DNA of 64,000 nucleotides from Tunturiibacter empetritectus (GTDB lineage Bacteria > Acidobacteriota > Terriglobia > Terriglobales > Acidobacteriaceae). The notes beneath the pieces are model-generated. The model made no database searches. It worked only from the letters and a program-made list of their open reading frames with translations, and was not told the DNA's origin. How positions within the stretch are numbered: the stretch's first letter is position 1; each line of letters opens with the position of its first letter. This document shows, one piece after another, positions 45,985 through 56,194 of the stretch. The stretch is from assembly GCF_014201375.1 (NCBI RefSeq), contig NZ_JACHDZ010000003.1, positions 62,001-126,000 on the forward strand, in the 5' to 3' direction. The position numbers and the translations under genes are program-made.

Positions 45985-48900
45985 TCACGCATTCGCTCTC
46001 ACCTCACCGCGAGTGCCCGGCAGCGGAGGTAACCCCCTGCGCACATTGAACCCCATAGCCCCCGCCGCAAATCCCACATCGAGCAAGAACTTTGCCATCC
46101 AATGCTCCGCCACCGCCACTCCATTCACACTCGCAATCAACATCCCACCTCGTCCCTGCGCATCCTCCTGGTCCTGCACCCGCGACACCAGAAACTCCGC
46201 CAGACTCCGCGCCACCTGCGATCTCTGCGGCTCTTCCTCCGGCAGAAACACCTGCAGATTCGGATTCCCCCGCCGTAGATAAGTCACCAGCGCCCCATCG
46301 CAAAGGATCACCCGAGCCCCAACGCTCCGCGTCAACGAAGATCCCACCTCCGGAGCCGCAGGCCACCGCATCAAAGCCCCATAAGGATTTGCCGGATCGG
46401 TCGCCGCCAGTTGCAGCATCTCCGTCTTGTCGCCTTGGTTCGAAGCCCGCAGCGACCTCAGCAGATCCACCGCCGCCGGCAGAGCAAACTGCGTCGCCCC
46501 CAGATCCGCCGCAAAGTACCCCCGCCGAATCTTCCCACTCTCCTCCAGCGCCTTCATCACGTCATAGATCGCCGAAAACCCACCCGGCAGACTCTCCGCA
46601 TGCGCCGTCTCGCGAAACACCACCCCATAGCGCGTCAGCAACTGCTGCGCAATCGCGTGACTCCACTCCGTAGCCGATCTGTCCATGGCAAACGCAGCAG
46701 GATTCAGCGCCCATCGCCCCTGCGCCGTAGGCGGAGTCGTCCTTCTCGAACGGAATCCCGTCTGCTGATGCAGCCTACGCGCTGGCTTTCTCGACCCACT
46801 CGCCGCCGGCCTCTCGCAGTACGCACGCAACGCCGCCAACCCATCGTTGGTCAGCATCCCTCGCCACACCAGACTCCAAAGAGCTTCGAGCGTCTCTCCC
46901 GGATATCCGCCGCCAACACCATCATGCAAATCCTGAAAGAACGAAGCCCCGCGCCCCTTCAGATACTCCACAATCGCGGTCTCTCTCTCATTCAGCGCAG
47001 CAGGGTCATCGCTCTGAGCAGAACCAACTCCCCGCTCCTTCTGCTGCACACCCACCCGTCCAATCGGCCAAAGCACCGGCAGCTTCTCCGCGAGATAGAG
47101 CCCAATCCGCCCATCTCTCTCCCCAATCGGATCGAACCCAACCCAAACCACCTCTCCTGCGGCGATCAACGTATCCAGGTCCGAGCTCTTATACCCGACC
47201 AACCGCGTCGGCAAAATCTCCGTCTCCAGAATCGAAGCGGGTAGCGGCGCTCCCTGCAGATTCTCAATCACATCCAGCAACGCATCCAGTCCTCGCCGAG
47301 GCTGCACCACACCCTGCCACCTCGTAAAGAGCCGCGCCAGCGTCCTCTGCTCCACCGGCTCGACCTCCTTCCGCAACCGAGCCAGCGACCTCCGCCGAAT
47401 CGATCGCAGCACCTCGTTATCGCACCACTCTCGATGAATCCCACCTGGCCGAAATCCACCCTCCACCACCTTGCCGCTCTGAATCAACCGCTGCAACACT
47501 GCTTCCAAACTCTCCATCGGCAGATCAAAACGCCCCACAGCCTCAGGCGTCGTAAACGGGCCATGCGTCCGCGCAAATCTCCTCATCAAATCCAGCAACG
47601 CATCCGGTGCTTCCTCAAGAAACGCACCCGGCAGCCCCGGTGGCAGCGGCACACCCAGCGCATCCCGATACCGCGCCGCATCTTCCACCGCAATCAATCG
47701 CTTCTCCCCGGCGACCTGCACCTCTAGAGCCCGCCGAGCCCTCATCAGCTTCCCAACTGATTCTGCAACCTCGTCCGTTACACATCGAGATCGCAGTTCC
47801 TCTCGTGTCAAATCCCCAAGCCGCAGCAACAGATCATGCACCCCATCCATATTCCGCGCACGATAGCCTTCAGCCATACACTGCAGTTGCTCCTCGGTTT
47901 CCTCAATTGCATTGATATCCAACAGCTCCCGAAGATCCGCATCCCCCATCAACTCCCGCAGCTGATCCTGATCGATCGAAAGCGCCTGCGCCCGTCTCTC
48001 GGCCAGCGGAGCGTCCCCGTCATAGATGTAGTTCGCCACATAGCTGAACAACAACGCCGAAGCGAACGGCGAAGGCGTCCGCGAATCCACCGTATGCACT
48101 CGCAGCGAGCGATTGCCAATATTCCGCAGCGTCTCCATCAGCGCAGGCATATCGAACACATCCCGCAGACACTCCCGGTAAGCCTCGAGCACAATCGGAA
48201 AAGAGGCATAACGGCTCGCCACACTCAACAGGTCATACGCCCTCTTCCTCTGCTGCCAAAGCGGAGTCCGCCCATCCGCTCTCCTCCTCGGCAGCAGCAA
48301 CGCCCGCGCAGCGCTCTCGCGAAACTTCGCTGCAAACAGTGCCGTCGACCCCAGCTGCCGCAGCACCAGTTCCGCAGCCTCCTCAGCCTCTAGCAGAATC
48401 GGTTCAATTGCAGGAGCCTCCTCGGTCTCAGGAAAGCGCAGCACAAAGCCGTCCTCCGACCACATCGTCTCAACCTCCTGCCCGTTCCCCGCACGGAGCT
48501 TGGCCGTCACCGCCATCGCCCACGGCGCATGTACTCGACTGCCAAACGGAGTCAGCACACACACCCGCCAATCTCCCAGCTCATCCCTCACTCGCTCAAT
48601 CACAATATTCCGGTCGTCAGGAACAACCACGGTAGCCAGCTCCTGGTCCGCCAGATACCGCAGCACATTCTCCGCCGCCCCCGGCTCCAGATCATGCTCA
48701 CTCGTCAGGCGCGCCATCGCCACGCTCCGCGGAGCATCCCGCAACTCCCTCACCAACGCCCCAATCCTTCGCCCAAACTCTAGCGGCCGCCCAGCCTGAT
48801 CCCCATGCCAGAACGGCATCTTCCCCGCTTCACCTGGAGCCGGCGTCACCAGCACCCGGTCATGCGTAATCTCGTCGATCCGCCACGTCGAAGCTCCAAG

Positions 48901-50847
48901 AATGAACGTATCCCCCGTCCGGCTCTCGAAGACCATCTCCTCATCCAACTCCCCCACCCGCACGGGCCCCCTGCCTGATCCAGAACGCTGCCCCGCCAGA
49001 AACACCCCATACGTTCCGCGATCAGGAATCGTTCCCCCGTTCAGAATCGCAATGCGCTTCACCCCAGCGCGCGGCGTAATCCAGTTCCTCGTCCTGTCCC
49101 ATGTAATCCGCGGACGAAGCTCCGCAAACTCATCCGACGGATACCGCCCCGCCAGCATATCCAAGACTCCATCGAAGACACTCTGGCTCAACCCCGCAAA
49201 CGGAGCCGCACCCCGCACCAGCGCAAACAACGCAGCGTAACTCATCCCGGGACTCTCCTCCTCCTCCGTCTTATGCTTCGACCGCAGCTCCGCATCCGCG
49301 ACGTTCAACGGTGGATGAGCGATCACCGCCACCATCTGCTGCGCCAGCACATCCAGCGGGTTCCGCAGAAACCGCGTCGACTCCACATGCCCCTCATGCA
49401 TTGCCCGCGTCACCGCCGCACACGCAATCAAATCCGCCCGGTACTTCGGAAAGATAATCCCATGCGACGGAGCCCCCACCTGGTGCCCCGCCCTCCCGAT
49501 CCGCTGCATCCCACTGGCCACCGAAGGCGGAGCCTCAATCTGAATCACCAGATCGATCGCCCCCATGTCAATCCCCAGCTCCAGAGAAGACGTAGCCACC
49601 AGCGCCTTGATCTTTCCCGCCTTCAGCAGCTCCTCAATCTCCGTCCTCTGCGTAGCCGCAAGCGAGCCATGATGCGCCCGCGCAATCTGCTCTCCCGCAA
49701 GCTCATTCAGCGCCCCGGCCAACCGCTCCGCTACCCTTCGCGCATTCACAAAGATCAGCGTAGAGGTCCGCCCCTGAATAATCTCCAGCAGTCGCGGATG
49801 TATCGACTGCCAGATCGAAGTCCTCTTCGGCCCCTGCGAAGCCGGCCCGCTCGGCTGCTCCTCAATCTCCCCCAACCGCGCCATATCCTCCACCGGAACC
49901 TCTACCTTCAGTTCCAGCAGCTTTCGAGCCCCAGCATTCACCACCGTCACGGGACGAAATCTCGCCGCACCAGCCCCCACCTCTGCCTGCGAATCCTCGC
50001 GACCCGCAACCTCCATCAACACTCTGGCAGTCTCCTCATCAGCCTCTGCGGCCTGGCTTAAATTTGTGCCTTCCTTAGCTACATATCCAGAGGTCTCCGC
50101 ACCGCCAAGGAATCGAGCCACCTCCTCAAGCGGCCTCTGCGTAGCGGACAGTCCAATCCGCTGCAGCCTCCTCCCCGTCAACGCCTCCAGCCGCTCCAGC
50201 GATAGCGCCATATGCGCCCCTCGCTTGCTCGGCACCAGCGCATGAATCTCATCCACAATCACCGTCTCCACCGACCGCAGCGACTCCCCCGCCTCCGACG
50301 TCAGCAGCAGGTACAGACTCTCCGGCGTAGTAATCAGGATGTCGCCAGGATGCCTCCGAAACCGCGCGCGCTCCTTCTGCGAGGTATCCCCCGTGCGCAC
50401 GCTGATCTCCGGCATCCGCACCGCAACGCCCTCACGCTTGGCCATGTTGGCAATCCCAACAAGAGGAGATCGAAGATTGCGCTCCACATCCGCAGCCAGC
50501 GCTTTCAGCGGCGAAAGATACACCACCCTGCACCCACGCTCAGCCTCAGGAGCCGTCCGCATCATCAACTTGTCGAGACACCACAGAAACGCCGTCAGGG
50601 TTTTCCCCGTGCCCGTCGGCGCAAGTATCAACGTCGACTCTCCACGGGCAATCGCAGGCCAGCCCTCCACCTGCGGAGCCGTCGGCGCATCAAACACCGC
50701 CCGAAACCACTTCGCTGTAATTGTATGAAAGAGCGAGAGCGCCTCCTCGCCCACAAAATTCCCCGGCAGCAACGGCTCTGTCTTCTCCGGAACTATCTTC
50801 TTCTTCGGCTTAGAAGGCTTCGTCGTCTTTGTAGTCTTTGGCGGCAT
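45985..50847 (-). CDS. lhr: Lhr-type large DEAD/DEAH helicase
   Basis: About 1620 residues. Helicase motif I is APTGTGKT at 76-83; motif II is VIVDEIH; motif III is LSATQRP; the second RecA domain contains LVATSSLELGIDMGAIDLVIQIEAPPSV and QRIGRAGHQ (described in parts). The N-terminal 900 residues form the Lhr core and the long C-terminal region holds the Lhr-CTD winged-helix modules. Actinobacterial Lhr is a 3'-5' helicase with DNA repair links. Start at the ATG 50847; an upstream ATG at 50874 is possible. It lies 94 bases after cheR on the same strand. Confidence 0.92.
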   Translation of the reverse strand: MPPKTTKTTKPSKPKKKIVPEKTEPLLPGNFVGEEALSLFHTITAKWFRAVFDAPTAPQVEGWPAIARGESTLILAPTGTGKTLTAFLWCLDKLMMRTAPEAERGCRVVYLSPLKALAADVERNLRSPLVGIANMAKREGVAVRMPEISVRTGDTSQKERARFRRHPGDILITTPESLYLLLTSEAGESLRSVETVIVDEIHALVPSKRGAHMALSLERLEALTGRRLQRIGLSATQRPLEEVARFLGGAETSGYVAKEGTNLSQAAEADEETARVLMEVAGREDSQAEVGAGAARFRPVTVVNAGARKLLELKVEVPVEDMARLGEIEEQPSGPASQGPKRTSIWQSIHPRLLEIIQGRTSTLIFVNARRVAERLAGALNELAGEQIARAHHGSLAATQRTEIEELLKAGKIKALVATSSLELGIDMGAIDLVIQIEAPPSVASGMQRIGRAGHQVGAPSHGIIFPKYRADLIACAAVTRAMHEGHVESTRFLRNPLDVLAQQMVAVIAHPPLNVADAELRSKHKTEEEESPGMSYAALFALVRGAAPFAGLSQSVFDGVLDMLAGRYPSDEFAELRPRITWDRTRNWITPRAGVKRIAILNGGTIPDRGTYGVFLAGQRSGSGRGPVRVGELDEEMVFESRTGDTFILGASTWRIDEITHDRVLVTPAPGEAGKMPFWHGDQAGRPLEFGRRIGALVRELRDAPRSVAMARLTSEHDLEPGAAENVLRYLADQELATVVVPDDRNIVIERVRDELGDWRVCVLTPFGSRVHAPWAMAVTAKLRAGNGQEVETMWSEDGFVLRFPETEEAPAIEPILLEAEEAAELVLRQLGSTALFAAKFRESAARALLLPRRRADGRTPLWQQRKRAYDLLSVASRYASFPIVLEAYRECLRDVFDMPALMETLRNIGNRSLRVHTVDSRTPSPFASALLFSYVANYIYDGDAPLAERRAQALSIDQDQLRELMGDADLRELLDINAIEETEEQLQCMAEGYRARNMDGVHDLLLRLGDLTREELRSRCVTDEVAESVGKLMRARRALEVQVAGEKRLIAVEDAARYRDALGVPLPPGLPGAFLEEAPDALLDLMRRFARTHGPFTTPEAVGRFDLPMESLEAVLQRLIQSGKVVEGGFRPGGIHREWCDNEVLRSIRRRSLARLRKEVEPVEQRTLARLFTRWQGVVQPRRGLDALLDVIENLQGAPLPASILETEILPTRLVGYKSSDLDTLIAAGEVVWVGFDPIGERDGRIGLYLAEKLPVLWPIGRVGVQQKERGVGSAQSDDPAALNERETAIVEYLKGRGASFFQDLHDGVGGGYPGETLEALWSLVWRGMLTNDGLAALRAYCERPAASGSRKPARRLHQQTGFRSRRTTPPTAQGRWALNPAAFAMDRSATEWSHAIAQQLLTRYGVVFRETAHAESLPGGFSAIYDVMKALEESGKIRRGYFAADLGATQFALPAAVDLLRSLRASNQGDKTEMLQLAATDPANPYGALMRWPAAPEVGSSLTRSVGARVILCDGALVTYLRRGNPNLQVFLPEEEPQRSQVARSLAEFLVSRVQDQEDAQGRGGMLIASVNGVAVAEHWMAKFLLDVGFAAGAMGFNVRRGLPPLPGTRGEVRANA

Positions 50848-50941
50848 AGTCAAAGTGTGCGCTCTCAGCAGCATATTTGCCGCACACTATTGGATGCGCG
50901 CCCAAGCTCTCAGGTCCAGCCGCGACCTGTGATCGATCCCT

Positions 50942-51769
50942 TCAACTCCCGCTCGCCGGACCATAGAAATAGCAGTCCGCCGCAAACTCCACCTCAAAAA
51001 GATTCGTAGAATCCTCTGCCTGCTCCGCATTTCCCAACACCAGGTATCCGGCAGGAGACAGCTTCCGATGAATCTCCCTGAAGAGCGTCCTGCGATCCTG
51101 CTGAGAAAAATAAAGCAGCACATTTCTCAACAACACCAAATCAAAAGTCGGCAGCAAAGGCAACGGAGCACACAGATTGGCATAATGAAACTCGCACATC
51201 GACCGAATCTGCGGACTAATCTCCCACTCTTCACCATGTCGAGTCATGTACTTCAGCAGCATCCGCGCCGGCAACCCGCGATTTACCTCCAGCCGTCGAT
51301 ACCGCCCCTTCTGCGCATAATCGACAACATGCCGCGAGATATCGGTGCCGACGATCTTTACATCCCAGCCCGCAATCTCCGGAAAGTGCTCCGCAAACAT
51401 CATCGCCAGACTGTAAGCCTCCTGCCCGGTCGAACTCGCCGCGCTCCAGATCCTCAGCCGCCGCTCCTCCATTCGTCGTTCCATCAGCCGAGGAATAAGA
51501 ATCTGCCGCAGCATCTCAAACGGTCTCATATCGCGAAAGAAGCTCGTCTCATTGATCGTCATCGCCTCAGCAACCGCGCGATGCAGATGAGCCGGCCGCC
51601 CCGCCTTCAACATATTCACAAAATCCTGAAGGCTATCCGCACCCGACAATCGCGCGATCGGTGTCAGTCTAGTGTCAAACAGAGCATTGCGCGACGGATC
51701 AATCAGGTTCGCCGACTGCTCCAGCACAAGCTCACGAAGATAAGCGTAGTCCGTATCAGAGCAGGCCAT
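50942..51769 (-). CDS. cheR: Chemotaxis protein methyltransferase CheR
   Basis: About 275 residues. An N-terminal helical domain is followed by a SAM-binding methyltransferase domain with RIWSAASSTGQEAYSLAMMFAEHF (motif I in parts), VKIVGTDISRHVV, ...LVLLRNVLLYF and LVLGNAE. It methylates receptor glutamates. The ATG at 51769 overlaps the end of cheB by 14 bases; the frame continues upstream to 51808. Last gene of the che operon. Confidence 0.9.
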   Translation of the reverse strand: MACSDTDYAYLRELVLEQSANLIDPSRNALFDTRLTPIARLSGADSLQDFVNMLKAGRPAHLHRAVAEAMTINETSFFRDMRPFEMLRQILIPRLMERRMEERRLRIWSAASSTGQEAYSLAMMFAEHFPEIAGWDVKIVGTDISRHVVDYAQKGRYRRLEVNRGLPARMLLKYMTRHGEEWEISPQIRSMCEFHYANLCAPLPLLPTFDLVLLRNVLLYFSQQDRRTLFREIHRKLSPAGYLVLGNAEQAEDSTNLFEVEFAADCYFYGPASGS

Positions 51770-52985
51770 CGTTGATCTCCCGTCGCGGCGCCATCGCGGA
51801 GCTTGCATGGTGTGCCGTCTCCATCTTCGTCAGTCTTCCCGCGTCAACTCTCTGCTTCAACGCGCCCGCGATCTCCGAAAGCGGAAGCGTTGCGCTTGCA
51901 ATTCCAGCCTCAGTCACCTTGGCCGGCATGCCCCATACGGCTGAGCTCGCCTCATCCTGCGCCAGCACCACTCCCCCGCGTTCATGAACAGCCCGCGCTC
52001 CATCCAGGCCATCCGCACCCATGCCCGTCATCACCAGCGCCAGCGCAGACGCGCCATACATCCGTGCCGCAGAAAAAAACAAGTAATCCACCGCCGGCCT
52101 GCAGTGATTCAACGGCTCCCGCTGATGCAGCCGAACCCTGCTGCTCCGCCCCGCCACCCCCCCATCCTGTCTGTCCGTTAACCCGTTGCCCGCGCCTACC
52201 TCCATGTGCGCATCCCCCGGAGCCAGCCAGATCGTGCCCGGCCGAATCATCGCGTTCTCATACGCCTCTTTCACCCGCAGCGAACAGCATTTATCCAACC
52301 GCTCCGCCAGCGCTCCGGTGAACAGCTTCGGCATATGCTGAACGATCAACACTGGCACAGGAAAATCCGCGGGCAGCCGCGGCAGCAACTGCTCCAGCGC
52401 AGACGGCCCACCGGTAGACAGCCCAATCACCACCAACTCAATCGGAGCGGACGACCTCGGCAGCGTCGCACCAGCCAGAGTCTTAGGAGCATTGGCCGCC
52501 CCACTTCTCGCGACAACATTCTCTTCCTTCCGCTTTGCCCCTTTAGCCAGTGCAGCAATCCGCGGCAGAAGCTGCTGCGACAGCGAAAGCATCGCCGAAG
52601 CAAAATCACGCTGCTCCGCCGGCTTGGTCACATAGTCTGCAGCGCCACACGCCAGCGCCTCCAGCGTCGACCTCGCGCCGCGCTCTGTATGCGCACTACA
52701 CATGATCACCGGTAGCCCAGGATTCTCTACCTGCAGGCGACGCAAAACCTCCAGCCCGTTCAGCCTCGGCATCTCAAGATCCAGCACCAGAACATCCGGC
52801 GACAGTCGCTTCACCGACTCCAGGCAATCCACTCCGTCCAACGCAACGCCGCACAACTCCATGGGCGGCAGCTCGCTCGACCGATCCTCCGCGTGCCGCT
52901 GAAACAGCTTCCACATCACTCCGCGCATCACCGCCGAGTCGTCCGCTGCAAGAATGCGGAGCGGCCGTTCCTCCATGGGTCCCAT
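51756..52985 (-). CDS. cheB: Chemotaxis response regulator methylesterase CheB
   Basis: About 409 residues: an N-terminal receiver domain with the phospho-acceptor Asp69 in VLVLDLEMPRLNG, a short linker, then the methylesterase domain with the catalytic triad Ser (IGLSTGGPSA), His (VQHM) and Asp (MTGMGADG). The start at 52985 is backed by GAGGAAAG five bases upstream. It removes methyl groups from receptors, opposite to CheR. Confidence 0.92.
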   Translation of the reverse strand: MGPMEERPLRILAADDSAVMRGVMWKLFQRHAEDRSSELPPMELCGVALDGVDCLESVKRLSPDVLVLDLEMPRLNGLEVLRRLQVENPGLPVIMCSAHTERGARSTLEALACGAADYVTKPAEQRDFASAMLSLSQQLLPRIAALAKGAKRKEENVVARSGAANAPKTLAGATLPRSSAPIELVVIGLSTGGPSALEQLLPRLPADFPVPVLIVQHMPKLFTGALAERLDKCCSLRVKEAYENAMIRPGTIWLAPGDAHMEVGAGNGLTDRQDGGVAGRSSRVRLHQREPLNHCRPAVDYLFFSAARMYGASALALVMTGMGADGLDGARAVHERGGVVLAQDEASSAVWGMPAKVTEAGIASATLPLSEIAGALKQRVDAGRLTKMETAHHASSAMAPRREINDGLL

Positions 52986-53023
52986 ATCTGCTTTCCTCAG
53001 ACTTTCTCTTCCACCCACAACCC

Positions 53024-53395
53024 TCAAGCTGCGATCACACCAAGCAGAAGCATCTTCTCCCGAAGGCTCTCCGGGGTAAACGGTTTCATCAGAAACTCAT
53101 CCGCGCCATTGTCGAGCGCGGTCGTAATAAACGAATGATCAGCCTCGGTTGTCACCATCATCACCTTCATCTCAGGCCCAAGCTTTGCCTCGCGCAGCTT
53201 CTTCACGCACTCCAGCCCGTTCATCACCGGCATGTTCACATCCAGCAGCATCAGGTCGAAGGACTCCTCCGCCCGAAGCACAGCCAGCGCGTCGCTCCCA
53301 TCCTTCGCCTCTTCACACACCACATCCATCCTGCCCAGCAGGTGCCGCAGATACTCGCGGATAAAGCTCGAATCATCAACGATCAGGACTCGCAT
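53024..53395 (-). CDS. cheY: CheY-like response regulator
   Basis: 123 residues, one receiver domain: Asp7/Asp8 acidic pair, phospho-acceptor Asp52 in MLLDVNMPVMNG, Thr at MMVTTE, and Lys104 in FLMKPFT. GGAGG lies five bases before the ATG. It is the output of the pathway and would bind a flagellar switch or another effector; no flagellar genes are in the window. Confidence 0.9.
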   Translation of the reverse strand: MRVLIVDDSSFIREYLRHLLGRMDVVCEEAKDGSDALAVLRAEESFDLMLLDVNMPVMNGLECVKKLREAKLGPEMKVMMVTTEADHSFITTALDNGADEFLMKPFTPESLREKMLLLGVIAA

Positions 53396-53909
53396 CTATA
53401 CCTCCATTCGAACTGCTCTTGAACAATCCCACCTCCGACAAGCGCGACGGCGACAGCCTCTGTGGATCCAGCTGCACCATCAAACCCGCATCCATCTTGT
53501 AGGCTCCATCGAACAACCACTTGCCCTTCGCCTCGAGCGTGCAGGGGTTGTCCTCCAGCATCCGCCGGCTCACCGTCACCACGCCGCCCACCGCATCGAC
53601 CACCAGCCCAAAACGCTCCGCAGCCTCATCCTCCGCCATCACCAGCACGCAGCATCTGCCGGTGTGCGCCTCCATCCCCAACAGCGCCCGAAGATTCACC
53701 GTCGTCAGCACCTCGCCACGATAAGGGACAACACCCGCGATAAACGCCGGCGACATCGGCACCCGCTGCAGATCCCGCTCCCCAAGCACCTCGCGTATCT
53801 TCCTAGTGTCGATGCCGAACATCTCACTGCCCGCATACATCGAACAAAGCGACACCGCGTCACTCTCATCCTGAATCTCGTCGACCTTCTCCCGACCGGC
53901 TATTCTCAC
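53376..53909 (-). CDS. cheW: CheW-like coupling protein
   Basis: 177 residues with the CheW beta-barrel domain: YAGSEMFGIDTRKIREVLGER, MSPAFIAGVVPYRGEVLTTVNLRALLGME and FGLVVDAVGGVV (described in parts). It links receptors to the kinase CheA. GTG start in a GTGA overlap with cheA and after a perfect AGGAGG; its end overlaps cheY by 20 bases. A short C-terminal tail has low complexity. Confidence 0.88.
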   Translation of the reverse strand: MRIAGREKVDEIQDESDAVSLCSMYAGSEMFGIDTRKIREVLGERDLQRVPMSPAFIAGVVPYRGEVLTTVNLRALLGMEAHTGRCCVLVMAEDEAAERFGLVVDAVGGVVTVSRRMLEDNPCTLEAKGKWLFDGAYKMDAGLMVQLDPQRLSPSRLSEVGLFKSSSNGGIDASPDR

Positions 53910-56110
53910 GCAACCTCCTGCCAGGCAGCCTTCGCCTTCACGCCAAACTCACGATGAACCTGCGTCAGCTTCTCCTTCACCAGAGCAAGCTCCATCCCCA
54001 TTTCATGGCTCGCCTCACCCTGATCGATCAGCGTTCCGGTCGAAACATCCAGAACCTGCCGCACCACCATGCCACCGCGCTGCGCCCCTCCCACGCTGGC
54101 ATCGCCGCAGATCAGCACCGTCACCATCACTTCTTCACCCGCCTGCCGCGCAGACTCCAGCTCCATCAGCACATTCCCTTCATCTCTCAGCGGCAGCAGC
54201 TCCCCGCGATACTGCAGCAACGGTCGCCCGCCAGCATACTCAATCTGTCCCAGCGGAACGCTTTCAATCCGCTCCACCACATCCAGCGGCAGCGCTGTTC
54301 TCTCTCTCACTCGATCCTCAAAGATCAGGAACGATGTACCCGTTGCCTCCTGCACCGCAGCCTCGCCAGCACCGATCTCACCGACCTCTTCTTCAATCGG
54401 CTTCACTCCTGCACGTGCCGCGGTCGCACCGATATCCAGAATCAATGCCAGGGTTCCATTGCCCAGCACCGTCGCGCCGGAGAACAAGCCGATCTCGCGC
54501 AGCACCGGCGAAAGCGGCTTCACCACAATCTCCTCAGGAGACATCAGATCATCGACCACCAGGCCGTATCTGCAACCCTCTGCTTCAAGCACCGCCAGGT
54601 AATGCCCCTTCGACTGGTCCGGATTATCAGCGTCCAATCCCAGCAACCGGTCGAGCCACACCATCGGCAACAGACGCTCTCGCAGCCGGTACAGCTCCGA
54701 CGAACCAATTCGCTGCACCACCTGCGCAAACTCTCGCTCCGGTATATCCACCAGCTCCACCAGCGTGCTCTGCGGCAGTGCAAAGGCCTGCCCTCCACTC
54801 TTCACCACCAGCGAAGGAACAATCGCCAGCGTCAGCGGAACCCGAAGCCGCAGCGTAGTCCCCACGCCCCTGCGCGACTCGACCTCGACACTCCCGCCAA
54901 CCTTCTCCACATTGGCGCGCACGACATCCATGCCAACGCCACGTCCCGAAACCGTAGTCACCGCAGCAGCAGTCGAAAATCCGGGCAGAAAAATTAGCTG
55001 CAGCGCCTCCCGCTCCGACATCCCCGCAGCGTCTTCCGCCGTCACCAGATTGCGTTCGATCGCCTTCTGCAGCACCCGCTCGATCGGGATCCCGGCGCCA
55101 TCGTCTTCAATCTCGATCACCACCGATCCGCTCTGGTGGAACGCCTTCAGCCGCAGACAACCCTCGGCCGACTTTCCCGCCAGCACACGGTCCGCAGGCG
55201 ACTCGATCCCATGATCGACCGCGTTCCTCACCGCATGGGTCAGCGGATCCTTGATCGCCTCAAGCAGGCTCTTATCCAGCCCCGTCTCCTGCCCGCTGAA
55301 CTCAACCCGCACCTCGCGTCCGCACGTCCGGGCAAGATCCCTCACCATCCGCGGAAACTTCCCAAACAGATTCCCAACCGGCTGCATCCGAGCCTGCATC
55401 ACCGTCTCACGCAGATCCGCCGTAACGCTATCCAGCCGTCGCGCCAGCTCAGGAAAGTTCGCCGCCTCCATCCCGCTCTGCAGCATCTGGTTGCGCGTCA
55501 ACACCAGTTCGCCCACCAGGTTCATCATGCGGTTCAGCACATCCACGTCGATCCGCAGTGTCTTATCCGCACTCGCCTTCTCCGTCACCGCAGTCGGTTG
55601 TAATCCGCCAGGCTGCAACACAGGCGACGCCCCGCTGTTCGAAGCGGCCGGCGCAACACCCTCACTTCTCGTCGTCTCCACCAGAGCAATCTGCGGAGCC
55701 TCGATCTCCGGCAACTCCGCAGGCACCTGCCCATTCAGACTCGCCAGTTCGGCGATCAGCTCGCCATCTTCATCCCCGGCCCGAGTCCCTTCACTCCCGG
55801 TCTCCTCGATCAGCAACAGAATCGCCCGCAGTCCATCCAGCAGGCGAAGCAGTCCGCTGATCAGATCCGAGTTAACCTCAAGCTTGCCGTCCCGCAGCGA
55901 CCCCAGCAGATGCTCTCCCGCATGCGCCAGCTTCTCCAGCCGATCGAATCCCAGAAAACCCGTCGTCCCTTTGATCGTATGGACAGCGCGGAAGATCTCC
56001 CCCAGCAATCCAGTATCGTCCGGCCGCATCTCCAGCTCGGTCAGGCACCGCTCCATCCGGTCCAGACCCTCCTGGCTCTCTGCAATAAATTCTTTGGTTA
56101 GCTCGTCCAC
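53906..56110 (-). CDS. cheA: Chemotaxis histidine kinase CheA with two CheW-like domains
   Basis: 734 residues from the GTG at 56110; the earlier frame is antisense to cdd and rejected. The Hpt domain has phospho-His44 (RAVHTIKGTTGFLGF). Dimerisation, kinase and CheW domains follow, with N-box HAVRNAVDHGIES and G-boxes DDGAGIPI and GRGVGMDVV. After the standard CheW domain a second CheW-like module appears at about 585-700 (TSFLIFEDRVRERTALP..., PLLQYRGELLPL). No P2 CheY-binding domain is obvious. First gene of the cheA-W-Y-B-R operon, divergent from cdd. Confidence 0.92.
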   Translation of the reverse strand: MDELTKEFIAESQEGLDRMERCLTELEMRPDDTGLLGEIFRAVHTIKGTTGFLGFDRLEKLAHAGEHLLGSLRDGKLEVNSDLISGLLRLLDGLRAILLLIEETGSEGTRAGDEDGELIAELASLNGQVPAELPEIEAPQIALVETTRSEGVAPAASNSGASPVLQPGGLQPTAVTEKASADKTLRIDVDVLNRMMNLVGELVLTRNQMLQSGMEAANFPELARRLDSVTADLRETVMQARMQPVGNLFGKFPRMVRDLARTCGREVRVEFSGQETGLDKSLLEAIKDPLTHAVRNAVDHGIESPADRVLAGKSAEGCLRLKAFHQSGSVVIEIEDDGAGIPIERVLQKAIERNLVTAEDAAGMSEREALQLIFLPGFSTAAAVTTVSGRGVGMDVVRANVEKVGGSVEVESRRGVGTTLRLRVPLTLAIVPSLVVKSGGQAFALPQSTLVELVDIPEREFAQVVQRIGSSELYRLRERLLPMVWLDRLLGLDADNPDQSKGHYLAVLEAEGCRYGLVVDDLMSPEEIVVKPLSPVLREIGLFSGATVLGNGTLALILDIGATAARAGVKPIEEEVGEIGAGEAAVQEATGTSFLIFEDRVRERTALPLDVVERIESVPLGQIEYAGGRPLLQYRGELLPLRDEGNVLMELESARQAGEEVMVTVLICGDASVGGAQRGGMVVRQVLDVSTGTLIDQGEASHEMGMELALVKEKLTQVHREFGVKAKAAWQEVA

Positions 56111-56194
56111 ACAACCTATATCGGGCGTGGAACGGTAACCATGAGGCCCGCCACTTGCTATCGGCCCCCGCAACCCGATAGCCTCAGTCACATC

